Assembly (NCBI RefSeq): GCF_024614185.1
Contig: NZ_JAHTLF010000016.1
Coordinates: 1 to 64,000 of the forward strand
DNA length: 64,000 nt
Direction: 5' to 3'
From: Nocardioides carbamazepini
GTDB taxonomy: Bacteria > Actinomycetota > Actinomycetes > Propionibacteriales > Nocardioidaceae
Part shown: piece by piece, positions 32,323 through 43,290 of the stretch
Layout of the letters: each line of letters starts with the position of its first letter
Position numbering within the stretch: the first letter of the stretch is position 1
Position numbers and translations under genes: made by a program
Notes under the pieces: generated by a model
The model's input: the letters and a program-made list of their open reading frames with translations, nothing else
The model's database searches: none
What the model was told of the DNA's origin: nothing

Positions 32323-33885
32323 ATGCCCACCGATCCCGTGCTGCGGGACTACCTCGTTCCCGCCCTCACCCGGCACGGCGACCGCCCCGCGGTCGTCACG
32401 GGCGGGCGCACCTGGACCTATCGCGAGCTCGACGACCACGCGCATCGGCTGGCGGGGACGATGCGGGCGTGGGGCGTCGGCCCCGGCTCCCCGGTGGCCC
32501 TCGCGCTGCCCAACGCCGTCGAGTACGTCGTCGCGGACCTCGCGCTGGCGCTGCTGGGCGCCGCGAAGGTCCCGATGAACATGATGCTGTCCGACGAGGA
32601 GCAGGCCTACGTCCTCGCCGACTGCGGCGCGGTGCTGTGTGTCGTCGACCATCGCCGGGCGGACGCGCTCCGGGCGAGCGCCGGCAGCGGGGACGCGTCG
32701 CGGCTGCTGGTCGTGGGCGGCGACGCGGATGCCTGGGCGGACGCGCTCGACCATCCGCCGCTCACCGACCTTCCCGACGTACCCGCGCCGGGGCGCGCGC
32801 TCCTCATGTACACCGGCGGCACCACCGGGCGCCCCAAGGGCGTGGTCCACACCCAGCGCGGGATCGCGATGAACCTGCTCTCCCACCTCGTCGAGATGGA
32901 GCTGGCCGCCGACGACGTGCTGATGCTCACCTCGCCGCTGCCGCACAGCGCGGGCTTCCTGCTGCAGGCGGCGCTCGCCAAGGGGGCGACGGTCCTGCTG
33001 GAGGAGGGCTTCGAGGTCGGTGCGGTCGTCGACCGGATCGAGCGGGACCGGGTCACCTACCTCTTCCTGGTCCCGACGATGATCTACCGGCTGCTCGACG
33101 AGGTGGTCGAGCGCGGCGATGTCGACACGTCCTCCCTGCGCACGATCCTGTACGGCGCCGCGCCGATCACCCCCGACCGGCTGGAGCAGGGTCTGCGGCT
33201 GTTCGGTCCGGTGTTCATGCAGCTCTACGCCCAGTCGGAGGCTCCCAACTTCCTGACCCGGCTGCGCCGCGACGACCACCGGCTCGATCCGGCGGGTGCG
33301 TCGCGGCTCACCAGCTGCGGCCAGGCGGTCGTCATGGCCGAGGTGCGCGTCGTGCGCGAGGACGGCACGTCGTGCCGGCCCGGTGAGGTCGGCGAGGTGA
33401 TCGCCCGCTCGCCGTACACGATGGAGGGCTATCTGGCCCGTCCCGACGAGACGGCCGAGGCGTTGCGGGACGGCTGGCTCCACACGGGCGACCTCGGCCA
33501 CCTGACCGAGGACGGCTACCTCCACCTGGTGGACCGCAAGAAGGACATGATCATCACGGGCGGCCTCAACGTGTACTCCAGCGAGGTCGAACAGGTGCTG
33601 GCGCGGGTCCCCGGCGTACGCGAGGTCGCGGTGGCCGGTGTGCCGCACCCCGACTGGGGCGAGGCCGTGGTCGCGTTCGTGGTCCCCGCGGACCCCCGGG
33701 AACCGGCCGGCCCCGACGATCCCGGGGCCACCGGCGTCACCGAGGAGGCGATCAGGGCCGCCGCCCGGCAGGGCCTGACGGCCTACAAGCGGCCGAAGGC
33801 GGTCGTGCTGGTGGAGACGCTCCCGACGACCGCCGTCGGGAAGATCGACAAGAAGCAGCTGCGAGGAGGCTGGCAGGGATGGTGA
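32323..33885 (+). CDS. AMP-dependent acyl-CoA synthetase (ANL family)
   Basis: A 520-residue ligase: LLMYTGGTTGRPKGVVHTQRG (the P-loop has TGGTTG in place of TSGTTG), LYAQSEAP, WLHTGDLGHLTEDGYLHLVDRKKDMIITGGLNVYSSEVE and the catalytic Lys in TTAVGKIDKKQL. ATG 32323 is chosen since GGAAGG lies 9 nt upstream; ATG 32314 is possible. It activates a carboxylic acid of the second unit to its CoA ester. Confidence 0.88.
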   Translation: MPTDPVLRDYLVPALTRHGDRPAVVTGGRTWTYRELDDHAHRLAGTMRAWGVGPGSPVALALPNAVEYVVADLALALLGAAKVPMNMMLSDEEQAYVLADCGAVLCVVDHRRADALRASAGSGDASRLLVVGGDADAWADALDHPPLTDLPDVPAPGRALLMYTGGTTGRPKGVVHTQRGIAMNLLSHLVEMELAADDVLMLTSPLPHSAGFLLQAALAKGATVLLEEGFEVGAVVDRIERDRVTYLFLVPTMIYRLLDEVVERGDVDTSSLRTILYGAAPITPDRLEQGLRLFGPVFMQLYAQSEAPNFLTRLRRDDHRLDPAGASRLTSCGQAVVMAEVRVVREDGTSCRPGEVGEVIARSPYTMEGYLARPDETAEALRDGWLHTGDLGHLTEDGYLHLVDRKKDMIITGGLNVYSSEVEQVLARVPGVREVAVAGVPHPDWGEAVVAFVVPADPREPAGPDDPGATGVTEEAIRAAARQGLTAYKRPKAVVLVETLPTTAVGKIDKKQLRGGWQGW

Positions 33886-35051
33886 GCAGGGACGAGGCAC
33901 TGGTGCTCGGCTGGAGCCACACGGCGTTCGGCAAGCACCCGGAGGCGACGCTGGAGTCGCTCGTCGTCGAGGCCGGCCGGGCGGCACTGCTCGACGCCGG
34001 GGTCGCGCCGGGCCAGGTGGACCTGGTCGTGCTCGGGCAGTTCAACTCCGGCCTGCAGCCGCTCGGGTTCCCGTCGTCGCTGGCGCTCCAGATCGACGAT
34101 GCGCTCTTCGGCGTGCCCGCGCTGCGGGTCGAGAACGCGTGCGCGTCGGGCTCTGCGGCCGTGCACGTCGGCCTCGGCCACCTGCTGTCGGGACGGGCCG
34201 AGCACGTGCTGGTCGTCGGTGCGGAGAAGATGACCGGTCTGCCGCCGGAGACCGTGGGCGCGGCTCTGCTCGGTGCCGACTACGACGCGGCCGGCTCCAC
34301 GTCGACGACGGGCTTCGCCGGTCTCTTCGCCGACGTGGCCCGCGCCTACGAGGAGCGGTACGGCCCGGTGGGAGAGACGCTCGCCGCGATCGCCGCCAAG
34401 AGCCACCGGCTCGCCGCGGCGAACCCCTTCGCGCACCTGCGCAAGGACCTGGGCGTGGAGTTCTGCTCGACGACCTCCGACCGCAACCCGATGGTCGCCG
34501 AGCCGCTGCGGCGCACCGACTGCTCTCCCGTCTCGGACGGTGCCGCGGCGCTGGTGCTCGGCCGGCGCCCCACGTCCTCCCGGCACGACGCCGTCCGTGT
34601 GGCCGGCTGGTCCTTCGCGAACGACCATCTGCCGGTGGCGCGGCGGGATCCGCTCGCGTTCGCGGCCACCGAGCTCGCCTGGCGACGCGCGCTCGGGGAC
34701 GCCGGGATGAGCCGGTCGGACCTCGACCTCGTCGAGCTGCACGACTGCTTCACGATCGCCGAGCTCCAGCTCTACGAGGTGCTCGGCCTGGCGCCGCGCG
34801 GCGAGGGGCGCCGCGTTCTCGACGACGGCACCGTGCTCCCCGGGGGCGCGCTCCCGGTGAACCCCTCGGGCGGCCTCAAGTCCAAGGGTCACCCGGTCGG
34901 GGCGACGGGGGTGTCCCAGCACGTGTCGGTCGCGATGCAGCTGACCGGCACCTTCCCGGGCGTCCAGGTCGAGGGCGCTCGGGTCGGGGCCGTGCACAAC
35001 ATGGGTGGCCTCGCGGTGGCCAACCACGTGACGGTGCTCGCCGCCCGGTAG
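33879..35051 (+). CDS. Thiolase-family acetyl-CoA acyltransferase
   Basis: A 390-residue thiolase-superfamily protein with the nucleophile in ENACASGSAAVHVG (Cys near 88) and the His in GGLKSKGHPVGATG; the C-terminal Cys motif is not evident (AVHNMGGLAVAN). This fits the SCP-x-like group. It overlaps the ligase by 7 nt and closes the second catabolic unit; the next gene is convergent, 3 nt away. Confidence 0.87.
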   Translation: MVSRDEALVLGWSHTAFGKHPEATLESLVVEAGRAALLDAGVAPGQVDLVVLGQFNSGLQPLGFPSSLALQIDDALFGVPALRVENACASGSAAVHVGLGHLLSGRAEHVLVVGAEKMTGLPPETVGAALLGADYDAAGSTSTTGFAGLFADVARAYEERYGPVGETLAAIAAKSHRLAAANPFAHLRKDLGVEFCSTTSDRNPMVAEPLRRTDCSPVSDGAAALVLGRRPTSSRHDAVRVAGWSFANDHLPVARRDPLAFAATELAWRRALGDAGMSRSDLDLVELHDCFTIAELQLYEVLGLAPRGEGRRVLDDGTVLPGGALPVNPSGGLKSKGHPVGATGVSQHVSVAMQLTGTFPGVQVEGARVGAVHNMGGLAVANHVTVLAAR

Positions 35052-35054
35052 CGC

Positions 35055-36331
35055 TCAGACCAGCTGGTCGAGGGCGATCTCGAAGGCCGTCGCCGCTACC
35101 GAGGTCGGGTACGACGAGCGCGCGTGGCACCGCTCGAGCGCGCCGCGGATGGTCCGGGAGACGTCGCCGAAGACGGCCTCGTCGGAGACCTCGGGGATGC
35201 CCTCCATGAGGAGGGTGAAGGTCCGGGCCATGCCGCAGTTGGCGATGAAGTCCGGGATCACGGAGACGTGCTGGTCGGCGAACTCGTAGGTGGGCCCGTA
35301 GAAGATCTCCGGGTCGGCGAAGGGCACGTTGGCGCCGGCGGAGATCAGCTCGAGGCCGCCGGAGACCAGTCGCTTGACGTGCTCGGCGGAGACCAGGCGC
35401 GAGGCGGCGCAGGGCAGGAAGATCTCCGCCCCCAGGTCCCAGATCTCGTCGTCGAGCGAGTCGTTCGGGACGAGGTCGTCCGCGCGCAGGGCGTTGCCCT
35501 CCTTGGCCAGGAAGAGTGCGCGGACCTCGTCGGTGCTGAAGCCGTCGGGGTTCATCAGGCCGCCGTCGCGGTCGATGATGCCGACGACGCGGGCACCGGC
35601 CCGGGCGAGGTAGTAGGCGGCGGCGGAGCCGACGTTGCCCCAGCCCTGGACGATCACGCGCTTGCCGGCGAGCTGCTGGCCGCGGTCGGCGCCGTACGTC
35701 GCGTAGTAGTGGACGACCGACTCGGCGACGCCCCAGCCGGTGACCAGGTCGGCGACGGTGTACTTCCGGTCCCGCTCGGGCGTGTAGCGCGGGTCCTCGA
35801 CGACCTTGGAGACGCCGAGCCGCAGCATGCCGACCCGCTGCACCAGCTCGCGCTCGTCGGCGGCGAAGTGGCCGTTGACGATGCCCTCCTGCGGGTGCCA
35901 CAGGCCGTAGCGCTCGGTGAGCGGGATGACGTCGTGCAGCTCGTCGACGTTGAGGTCGCCGCCGGTGCCGTAGTAGGTCTTCAGCAGCGGCGTCACGGCC
36001 TTGAACCAGCGGGCCAGGACGCCCTCGCGACGCGGGTCGCCGGGGTCGAAGTCGATGCCCGACTTGGCGCCGCCGATGGCCGGTCCGGAGACGGTGAACT
36101 TCACCTCCATGGTCTTGGCCAGCGCCTCGACCTCGCTGCGGTCCAGGCCCGCGCGCATCCGAGTGCCGCCGCCCGCGGCGCCGCCGCGCAGCGAGTTGAT
36201 GACCGCCCAGCCCTTCGCCTCGGTCTCGGCGTCGTGCCACTCGAAGACGATCTCGGGCGCCTTGGCCTCGAAGCGGCCGAGCAGCTCGAGCATGCCGGTC
36301 CCGGCCGTCGTGGGCGCGGTGTCGGTCGCCA

Positions 36332-36332
<1 letters not shown>
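35055..36332 (-). CDS. Glu/Leu/Phe/Val dehydrogenase family protein
   Basis: A 425-residue amino acid dehydrogenase. Substrate domain: GGAAGGGTRMRAGLDRSEVEALAKTMEVKFTVSGPAIGGAKSGIDFDP, with catalytic Lys in the GGAKSG motif; NAD domain Rossmann motif VQGWGNVGSAAAYYLA. It interconverts an amino acid and its 2-oxo acid with ammonia. The length suits glutamate dehydrogenase better than the shorter Phe/Leu enzymes. The ATG overlaps the HPPD stop by one base, suggesting a role in regenerating 2-oxoglutarate for tyrosine transamination, or direct deamination of an aromatic amino acid. Confidence 0.85.
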
Positions 36333-38175
<1,843 letters not shown>

Positions 38176-38210
38176 CGTCGCTGGGCTGGCACCAGCAGGA
38201 GCCGCCGGAA

Positions 38211-38282
38211 CTGTAACTACCTGTCCTTGCTGCTACCTGACCCGTAGACCGGTACGGCAGAGGCAAGGACAGGTAGTTACAG
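38211..38282. repeat. Long inverted repeat, two 20-bp arms
   Basis: Arms 38211-38230 and 38263-38282 (CTGTAACTACCTGTCC... and its complement) are perfect 20-bp inverted repeats flanking a 32-nt centre that itself holds CCGTA/TACGG and ACCGGT. The arms are AT-richer than the surroundings. It lies 35 bp after the Lrp stop and could terminate both convergent genes. Confidence 0.8.
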
Positions 38283-38356
38283 CGCGCGACACCGCTCGAC
38301 CCAGGCAGGGCGGCGAGGCGCCGTATGCGACACGCTCGGCCCCTAAAAAGCTGGAA

Positions 38357-38390
38357 GCCGCCGCAGGCGTCTCGGGTCACCTGCGGCGGC
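38357..38390. terminator. Hairpin, probable terminator
   Basis: GCCGCCGCAGG and CCTGCGGCGGC form an 11-bp perfect stem with a 12-nt centre, between the Lrp gene and the convergent minus-strand gene ending at 38478. With the long inverted repeat, it is all I see in the 302-bp gap 38176-38477. Confidence 0.6.
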
Positions 38391-38477
38391 GAGAGCAGCA
38401 TGGCAGATGACGCCACGCTTTGTCATCAGGTTGAAGGAAAAACTTCCTCGCCGCGTCGGGCGCCGGCCGATCGGCCC

Positions 38478-39359
38478 TCAGGACGTGAACAGGAGGGCGG
38501 ACTTGAAGTCGGTGTTCATGTAGTTGACCAGCGACGTCAGCCTCTTCTCGGCCACTCCGGCCTTCGCCGTACCGATGGTGACGGCGACGATGTTGCCGTA
38601 GACACCGGAGTTCCACTTGCCCGCCGCGAAGGAGGGGAGGGTGCTGTCGGCGGGCAGGTCGAAGTCCTTGTCCTTCATCGTGCCCTGCGCGGCCTTGGCG
38701 TGTCGCTCGGTGTCGAACACCAGGAACAGGTGGGTGAGCCGGACCTTGCCGCCGAGGGCGTCGAAGACCCACTGGACGGCGTACTGACAGCGTTGGCGGG
38801 TCAGCACGTTGCCCTCCTCGACCGGAGCGCAGCTCGGCTGGTCGACCGAGCGGACCAGTGTCGCGTGATGCTCGACGTCGCCGAGCTTGAAGTCCCAGTC
38901 GCCCGGGAAGTCGGCGGCCTTCACGTCGTTGTGGATGTCGTCATCGGTGTCGTCGGAGGGTGTGTACGGCGCGGACGGCACCGAGGTCGGGACCTCGGTG
39001 GGGGTCGCGGAGGTGTTCGGGGAGGTGGGTTCGGAGGTGGGCTCGGTGGTCTCGGAGGTGGCCTCGGAGGAGGCGTCTCCGGTGGTCCGGTCGTCCGCGG
39101 TCCGGTCGCCGTCGTCGCCACCGCCGGCGACCAGGAAGGCGCCGACCCCGATGGCGGCGAGCAGCACGACCGCCAGCGCGACCAGCCCGACGACGAGACC
39201 GACATTGCGCCGCCGCGGCGGGCGGCCGGACGGCGGACCGTAGGGCGGGTACGCGGGCGGGCCCCAGCCCGAGGGCGGTCCCGACGGCGGTCCCTGCGGC
39301 GGTCCCTGCGGCGGTCCCGAGGGTGGTGGTCCCGCGGGCGGCGGGGGCGGGAGGCTCAT
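38478..39359 (-). CDS. Pro-rich single-pass membrane protein, unknown function
   Basis: A 293-residue protein not assigned to a known family. Layout: a cytoplasmic Pro/Gly-rich N terminus (1-49), one membrane segment NVGLVVGLVALAVVLLAAIGVGAFLVAG (about 52-79), a long Thr/Ser/Glu/Pro linker (about 80-140) and an outer C-terminal domain with two Cys (SCAPVE...RQRCQ) that could form a disulfide. It looks like the common actinobacterial pattern of a surface domain on a disordered stalk. No partner gene is evident. Confidence 0.75.
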   Translation of the reverse strand: MSLPPPPPAGPPPSGPPQGPPQGPPSGPPSGWGPPAYPPYGPPSGRPPRRRNVGLVVGLVALAVVLLAAIGVGAFLVAGGGDDGDRTADDRTTGDASSEATSETTEPTSEPTSPNTSATPTEVPTSVPSAPYTPSDDTDDDIHNDVKAADFPGDWDFKLGDVEHHATLVRSVDQPSCAPVEEGNVLTRQRCQYAVQWVFDALGGKVRLTHLFLVFDTERHAKAAQGTMKDKDFDLPADSTLPSFAAGKWNSGVYGNIVAVTIGTAKAGVAEKRLTSLVNYMNTDFKSALLFTS

Positions 39360-39391
39360 GGCCGCCTCCTACCCCCGCCCCGGCACCTCAA

Positions 39392-39541
39392 CCGGGGCCG
39401 CACCCGCTCCACCTCGTCCGCCGCCGCTACCTCACTGCCGGGACCACGCACGAGGCGGCGATGCGCGGGATCTACCTCAGCCGGGCGACGTACTTCCGCC
39501 GGTTGCGCCGGGCCGATGAGCTGCTCGCCGCGGGCCACTGA
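39392..39541 (+). pseudogene. Possible remnant of a helix-turn-helix protein C terminus
   Basis: The plus frame ending at 39541 reads RRRYLTAGTTHEAAMRGIYLSRATYFRRLRRADELLAAGH before its stop, resembling the C-terminal HTH tail of an actinobacterial regulator. Nothing upstream in the frame matches: it runs antisense through the Pro-rich gene. Likely a gene end left by a rearrangement. Confidence 0.35.
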
Positions 39542-39750
39542 CATTCGATCGATCCAATCCGGAGCGGTGCCGACACCGCGCTGGGGGCCGGATGCGCGCC
39601 GATGTGCGTCATCGCAAAACGGGTGTCATGGTGACTGTCACGCGGACGACGGTGTCCCCGGATCAGACGATTCGAACCCCGGAAAAACCCGGGTGGGCTG
39701 TGGGGTAGCGTGCCCACACCTTGACAAGGACCGAAAGGCTGGCGAAGCAC

Positions 39751-41574
39751 ATGGTTGATGTGGAGCGGACGCTCGACGAGGCGGGTCTCACCAACCCCCA
39801 CGTTCGTGAGTACGTCGCACACTGGGCCAACATCACAGGGGCAGAGCGCATCGAGGTCGTGTCCGCGGCCGACGACGCGCGACTCGTCCAGGAGTCGCTG
39901 GACGCGGGTGAGCTGCTGCCTGCCGGCGAGGGTCTCTACTACTCGCGCTCCTACTTCAAGGACACCGCGCGCGCCGAGGAGCGCACCATCGTCGCGACCA
40001 GCGACGAGAACGACAAGGGCGTCTACAACAACTGGAAGCCCGCCGCGGAGATGAAGCCGAAGCTCGTCGAGCTGATGACCGGCGCCTCCGCGGGCAAGAC
40101 GATGTACGTCATCCCCTACCTCATGTCGCCGAAGGGCTCCCCGCTCGAGCGGTTCGCCGCGGGCGTCGAGCTGACGGACAACCGCAACGTCGTCCTCCAG
40201 ATGATCCGCATGTCCCGGGTCGGCGTGGAGTACGTCAACGACCTCGGCGACTCCTTCGTCAAGGCCGTGCACGTCACCGGCGACCTGGAGAACCTCGGCC
40301 AGGGCACCCCCGACGACAAGCGCTACTTCGTGACCGTCGCCGACGAGCGCACGATCCTGCACTTCGGCTCGTCGTACGGCGGCAACGCGCTGCTCGGCAA
40401 GATCGCCCACGGCCTGCGCCAGGGTGCCTACGACGGCTGGAAGAACGGCTTCCTCGTGGAGCAGTTCATGCTGCTCGGCATCACCGACAAGCAGACCGGC
40501 AAGAAGTACAACATCTGCGGTGGCTTCCCGTCGGCCTCGGGCAAGACGAACCTCGCGATGACGCTGGCCCCCGACGCCCTGGGTGACCGCTACTACGTCG
40601 AGTTCTACGGCGACGACATCGCGTGGATCTGGGTCGGCGACGACGGCAAGCTCTACGGCATGAACCCGGAGAACGGCGTCTTCGGTGTCGCCAAGGACAC
40701 CAACGAGAAGACCAATCCGACCGCGATCGACTCGATCGTCCCGGGCACCGGTGCCATCTTCACCAACGTCGCCTACAACCCGAAGACCCAGCAGGTCTGG
40801 TGGGAGGGCAAGGGCGACAAGCCGACCGACCTCGACGGCTGGGAGGACTGGAAGGGCGACATCATCGCCGACCGGGCCCCCGAGGACGCCGACGCTCCGT
40901 GGGCGCACCCCAACAGCCGGTTCACCACGACGCTGGCCAACGTCCCGAACGTCGCCAAGGACTTCGAGGACCCGCAGGGCGTCGAGATCCACGGCATCAT
41001 CTTCGGTGGCCGCACCCGCGACCGCGAGCCGCTGATCCGTGCGATCAAGGACGTCGCCGAGGGCGTGTACGACGGCCTCACCCTGGGCGCCGAGGCGACC
41101 GCCGCCGCTGACGGTCTCGAGGGCGTGCTCCGCTACGACCCGATGTCGATGCGCCCGTTCATGTCGTACTCCGAGGCCGACTACGCCGCGCACTGGCTCG
41201 AGGTCATCGGCCGGGCGACGACGAAGCCGATCTTCGCGCACGTCAACTGGTTCCAGCGCGGCGAGGACGGCCGCTTCCTGTGGCCCGGCTACCGCGAGAA
41301 CCTGCGCCCGCTGAACTGGCTGATGGAGTTCCTCAACGGCGAGGTCGAGGGCGTCCAGACGGCTGTCGGCGTCCTGCCGAAGCGCGAGGAGCTCAACCTC
41401 GAAGGCCTCGACGAGCAGGCGCTCGCCGACCTCGACACGCTCCTCACCATCGACGTGCCGCGCTGGCAGCAGGAGATGGGCTTCCGCGAGAAGCACCTCG
41501 CGCAGTTCGACGGGCTCCCGGAGGAGATCTGGGAGGCGCATCGCCGCGTCGCCCAGGCACTCGACAACGCCTGA
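39751..41574 (+). CDS. pckG: Phosphoenolpyruvate carboxykinase (GTP)
   Basis: A 607-residue GTP-type PEP carboxykinase, interconverting oxaloacetate and PEP (gluconeogenesis when growing on acids and lipids). Motifs: GSSYGGNALLGKI, the P-loop FPSASGKTN (259-267), YGDDIAWI and NPENGVFGVA. The P-loop position that is Cys in most GTP-PEPCKs (PSACGKTN) is Ser263 here. ATG 39751 gives normal family length; a TTG at 39721 is also open. Followed by a strong terminator. Confidence 0.95.
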   Translation: MVDVERTLDEAGLTNPHVREYVAHWANITGAERIEVVSAADDARLVQESLDAGELLPAGEGLYYSRSYFKDTARAEERTIVATSDENDKGVYNNWKPAAEMKPKLVELMTGASAGKTMYVIPYLMSPKGSPLERFAAGVELTDNRNVVLQMIRMSRVGVEYVNDLGDSFVKAVHVTGDLENLGQGTPDDKRYFVTVADERTILHFGSSYGGNALLGKIAHGLRQGAYDGWKNGFLVEQFMLLGITDKQTGKKYNICGGFPSASGKTNLAMTLAPDALGDRYYVEFYGDDIAWIWVGDDGKLYGMNPENGVFGVAKDTNEKTNPTAIDSIVPGTGAIFTNVAYNPKTQQVWWEGKGDKPTDLDGWEDWKGDIIADRAPEDADAPWAHPNSRFTTTLANVPNVAKDFEDPQGVEIHGIIFGGRTRDREPLIRAIKDVAEGVYDGLTLGAEATAAADGLEGVLRYDPMSMRPFMSYSEADYAAHWLEVIGRATTKPIFAHVNWFQRGEDGRFLWPGYRENLRPLNWLMEFLNGEVEGVQTAVGVLPKREELNLEGLDEQALADLDTLLTIDVPRWQQEMGFREKHLAQFDGLPEEIWEAHRRVAQALDNA

Positions 41575-41593
41575 GCCGAGCCTCTTCGCTCAT

Positions 41594-41629
41594 CACGAAC
41601 CCCCGGTTCCTCGGAACCGGGGGTTCGTG
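41594..41629 (+). terminator. Terminator after pckG
   Basis: CACGAACCCCCGGTTCC and its complement form a 17-bp perfect inverted repeat with only TC at the centre, 20 nt after the pckG stop. Confidence 0.88.
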
Positions 41630-41656
41630 CGTTCCCCGGTGGGGGCAGCGCAGAAC

Positions 41657-41670
41657 TAGAACAGGTTCTA
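41657..41670. promoter_or_regulatory. KstR-type operator
   Basis: TAGAACAGGTTCTA matches the published KstR consensus TnnAACnnGTTnnA at every fixed base and is a perfect palindrome around AG. It lies 50 bp before two coupled SDR genes. This differs from the KstR2-type boxes elsewhere in the window. Confidence 0.7.
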
Positions 41671-41719
41671 AGGTGATCCCGGCGTGCCACCCTGCCGCGT
41701 CCCGTCACCAGGAGGAACC

Positions 41720-42457
41720 ATGACCGACCAGCCCGCTCCTCGCGCCCAGCGCTTCACCGGCCGCCGGGTCGTCGTCACCGGTGCCGCCGGCGGCCTGGGT
41801 CAGGTCGTCGCCGAGCTGTTCCGCGCCGAGGGCGCCACCGTGGTCGCCACCGACGTCGTCGCGGCCGCCGGCGTCGTGGCCTGCGACCTGGCGGACGACG
41901 CGGCCCGGGACGCCTTCGTCGCCGGCGCGCTCGCCGAGCTCGGCGGCCTCGACGTGCTGTGCAATGTCGCGGGCATCCAGAAGTTCGCCGAGCTCGGCGC
42001 CATCACCGCGGCCGGGCTGCGCACGCACTTCGACGTCAACGCCCTGGCGCCGATCATGCTTGCCCAGGCCTGCGCCGACGCGCTCGTCGAGAGCAAGGGC
42101 AATGTCGTCTCCGTCGCGTCGATCTCGGCCGTGATGGGGCAGCCCTACAACGCGCCGTACTGCTCCTCGAAGGCCGCGCTCCTGCTGGGCATGCGCGCCC
42201 TCGCCGTCGAGTTCGCCACGAAGGGCGTGCGGGTCAACTGCGTGTCACCGGGCGGCATCGCGACCCCGATGGTCGACGCCGCGGCGGCCGGCCTGCCCGC
42301 CGACACGAACTGGGACCTGATCGCGCGCAGCACCTCGGTCATCCCCGGCTTCATGCCGCCGGCCGATGTGGCGGAGGCGCTTCTCTATCTCGCCTCCGAC
42401 GCTGCGGCGTCGGTCACCGGCGCCAACCTCGTGGTCGACCGCGGCGTCGTCTGGTGA
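41720..42457 (+). CDS. SDR family oxidoreductase
   Basis: A 245-residue short-chain dehydrogenase: TGAAGGLG (14-21), NVAG, catalytic Ser in VASISAV and YCSSK, with C-terminal ASDAAASVTGANLVVDRG. All catalytic residues are present. AGGAGGAAC precedes the ATG. Behind a KstR-type operator, so a hydroxysteroid or hydroxyacyl-CoA dehydrogenase role in sterol metabolism is inferred. Confidence 0.85.
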   Translation: MTDQPAPRAQRFTGRRVVVTGAAGGLGQVVAELFRAEGATVVATDVVAAAGVVACDLADDAARDAFVAGALAELGGLDVLCNVAGIQKFAELGAITAAGLRTHFDVNALAPIMLAQACADALVESKGNVVSVASISAVMGQPYNAPYCSSKAALLLGMRALAVEFATKGVRVNCVSPGGIATPMVDAAAAGLPADTNWDLIARSTSVIPGFMPPADVAEALLYLASDAAASVTGANLVVDRGVVW

Positions 42458-43290
42458 GCGCTCCACGGGCGATCGTCACCGGAGCCGGGCGGGACTCGAT
42501 CGGCCGGGCCGTCGCCGACGCGCTGGTCGCCGACGGGTGGGACGTCGTGGTCACCACCCGCGGCTCGTCGGTCGACGAGCACGCCTGGCACCCCCTCGAC
42601 CTCGCGGACCGGGCCTCGGTCGCGGCCTTCGCCGGGTGGTACGCCGACCGCGCGGACCGTGTCGACCTCCTCGTCAACAGCGCCGGCATCCACCTCGACC
42701 TCGGCTCGCGCTGGACCGAGCCGCAGCTGGCCGACGGGTACGAGATCCACTGGCGCACCAACTACCTCGGCACCGTCGACCTCACGACCGCGCTGCTCCC
42801 GGCCCTGCTCACCGCCGCCGACGCGACCGGCGACGCCCGCGTGCTGCACGTCGTCTCGCAGCTGCACGAGCGCGGCACTGTCGACGCGATGCTCGGCCGA
42901 CCGGTCACCTACGACTCCTGGGTGGCGTACGGCACCTCCAAGCTGGCGCTCGTCCACCACGCCGCCTCCCTCGCCGAGGAGCACGGCGCGCGCGGGCTCC
43001 GCGCCATCCCCGTCCACCCCGGCGCGGTCTCCACGAACATCGCGAACCGCGGCCTGGAGACCCGCCCGGTCCTACGTCGGCTGCGCAACCTGGCCCGCCC
43101 GCTGGAGCGGCGGATGCTGATGACGCCCGAGGCCTCGGCGGCACATCTGGTCCGCCTCGCCGCTGATCCGGAGGCTGTCTCCGGCTACTACCGCAAGAGC
43201 CGTCCCGCGGAGCCGTCCGCGGCGGCGCTCGACGAGCTGGCCCGGGCCGCGCTCGACGCACGCACCCAGGAGTGGCTCAGCGCTCGCTGA
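42454..43290 (+). CDS. SDR family oxidoreductase
   Basis: A 278-residue SDR: TGAGRDSIG near the N terminus, NSAGIHLDLG, YGTSK as YxxxK, VHPGAVSTNIANRG. The WTEPQLADGYEIHWRTNYLG segment resembles retinol-dehydrogenase-like (WW-oxidoreductase type) SDRs. The GTG overlaps the previous stop by 4 nt, making a two-gene KstR-box operon. Its 3' end overlaps the convergent oxidase gene by 14 bp. Confidence 0.83.
   Translation: MSAPRAIVTGAGRDSIGRAVADALVADGWDVVVTTRGSSVDEHAWHPLDLADRASVAAFAGWYADRADRVDLLVNSAGIHLDLGSRWTEPQLADGYEIHWRTNYLGTVDLTTALLPALLTAADATGDARVLHVVSQLHERGTVDAMLGRPVTYDSWVAYGTSKLALVHHAASLAEEHGARGLRAIPVHPGAVSTNIANRGLETRPVLRRLRNLARPLERRMLMTPEASAAHLVRLAADPEAVSGYYRKSRPAEPSAAALDELARAALDARTQEWLSAR

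Noticed and set aside
39665..39700. TTCGAA-type T-loop sequence suggesting a tRNA
   Set aside because: GGGGTTCGAATC on the minus strand lacks a pairing 3' T-stem arm and no acceptor or anticodon arms fit; no tRNA can be folded.
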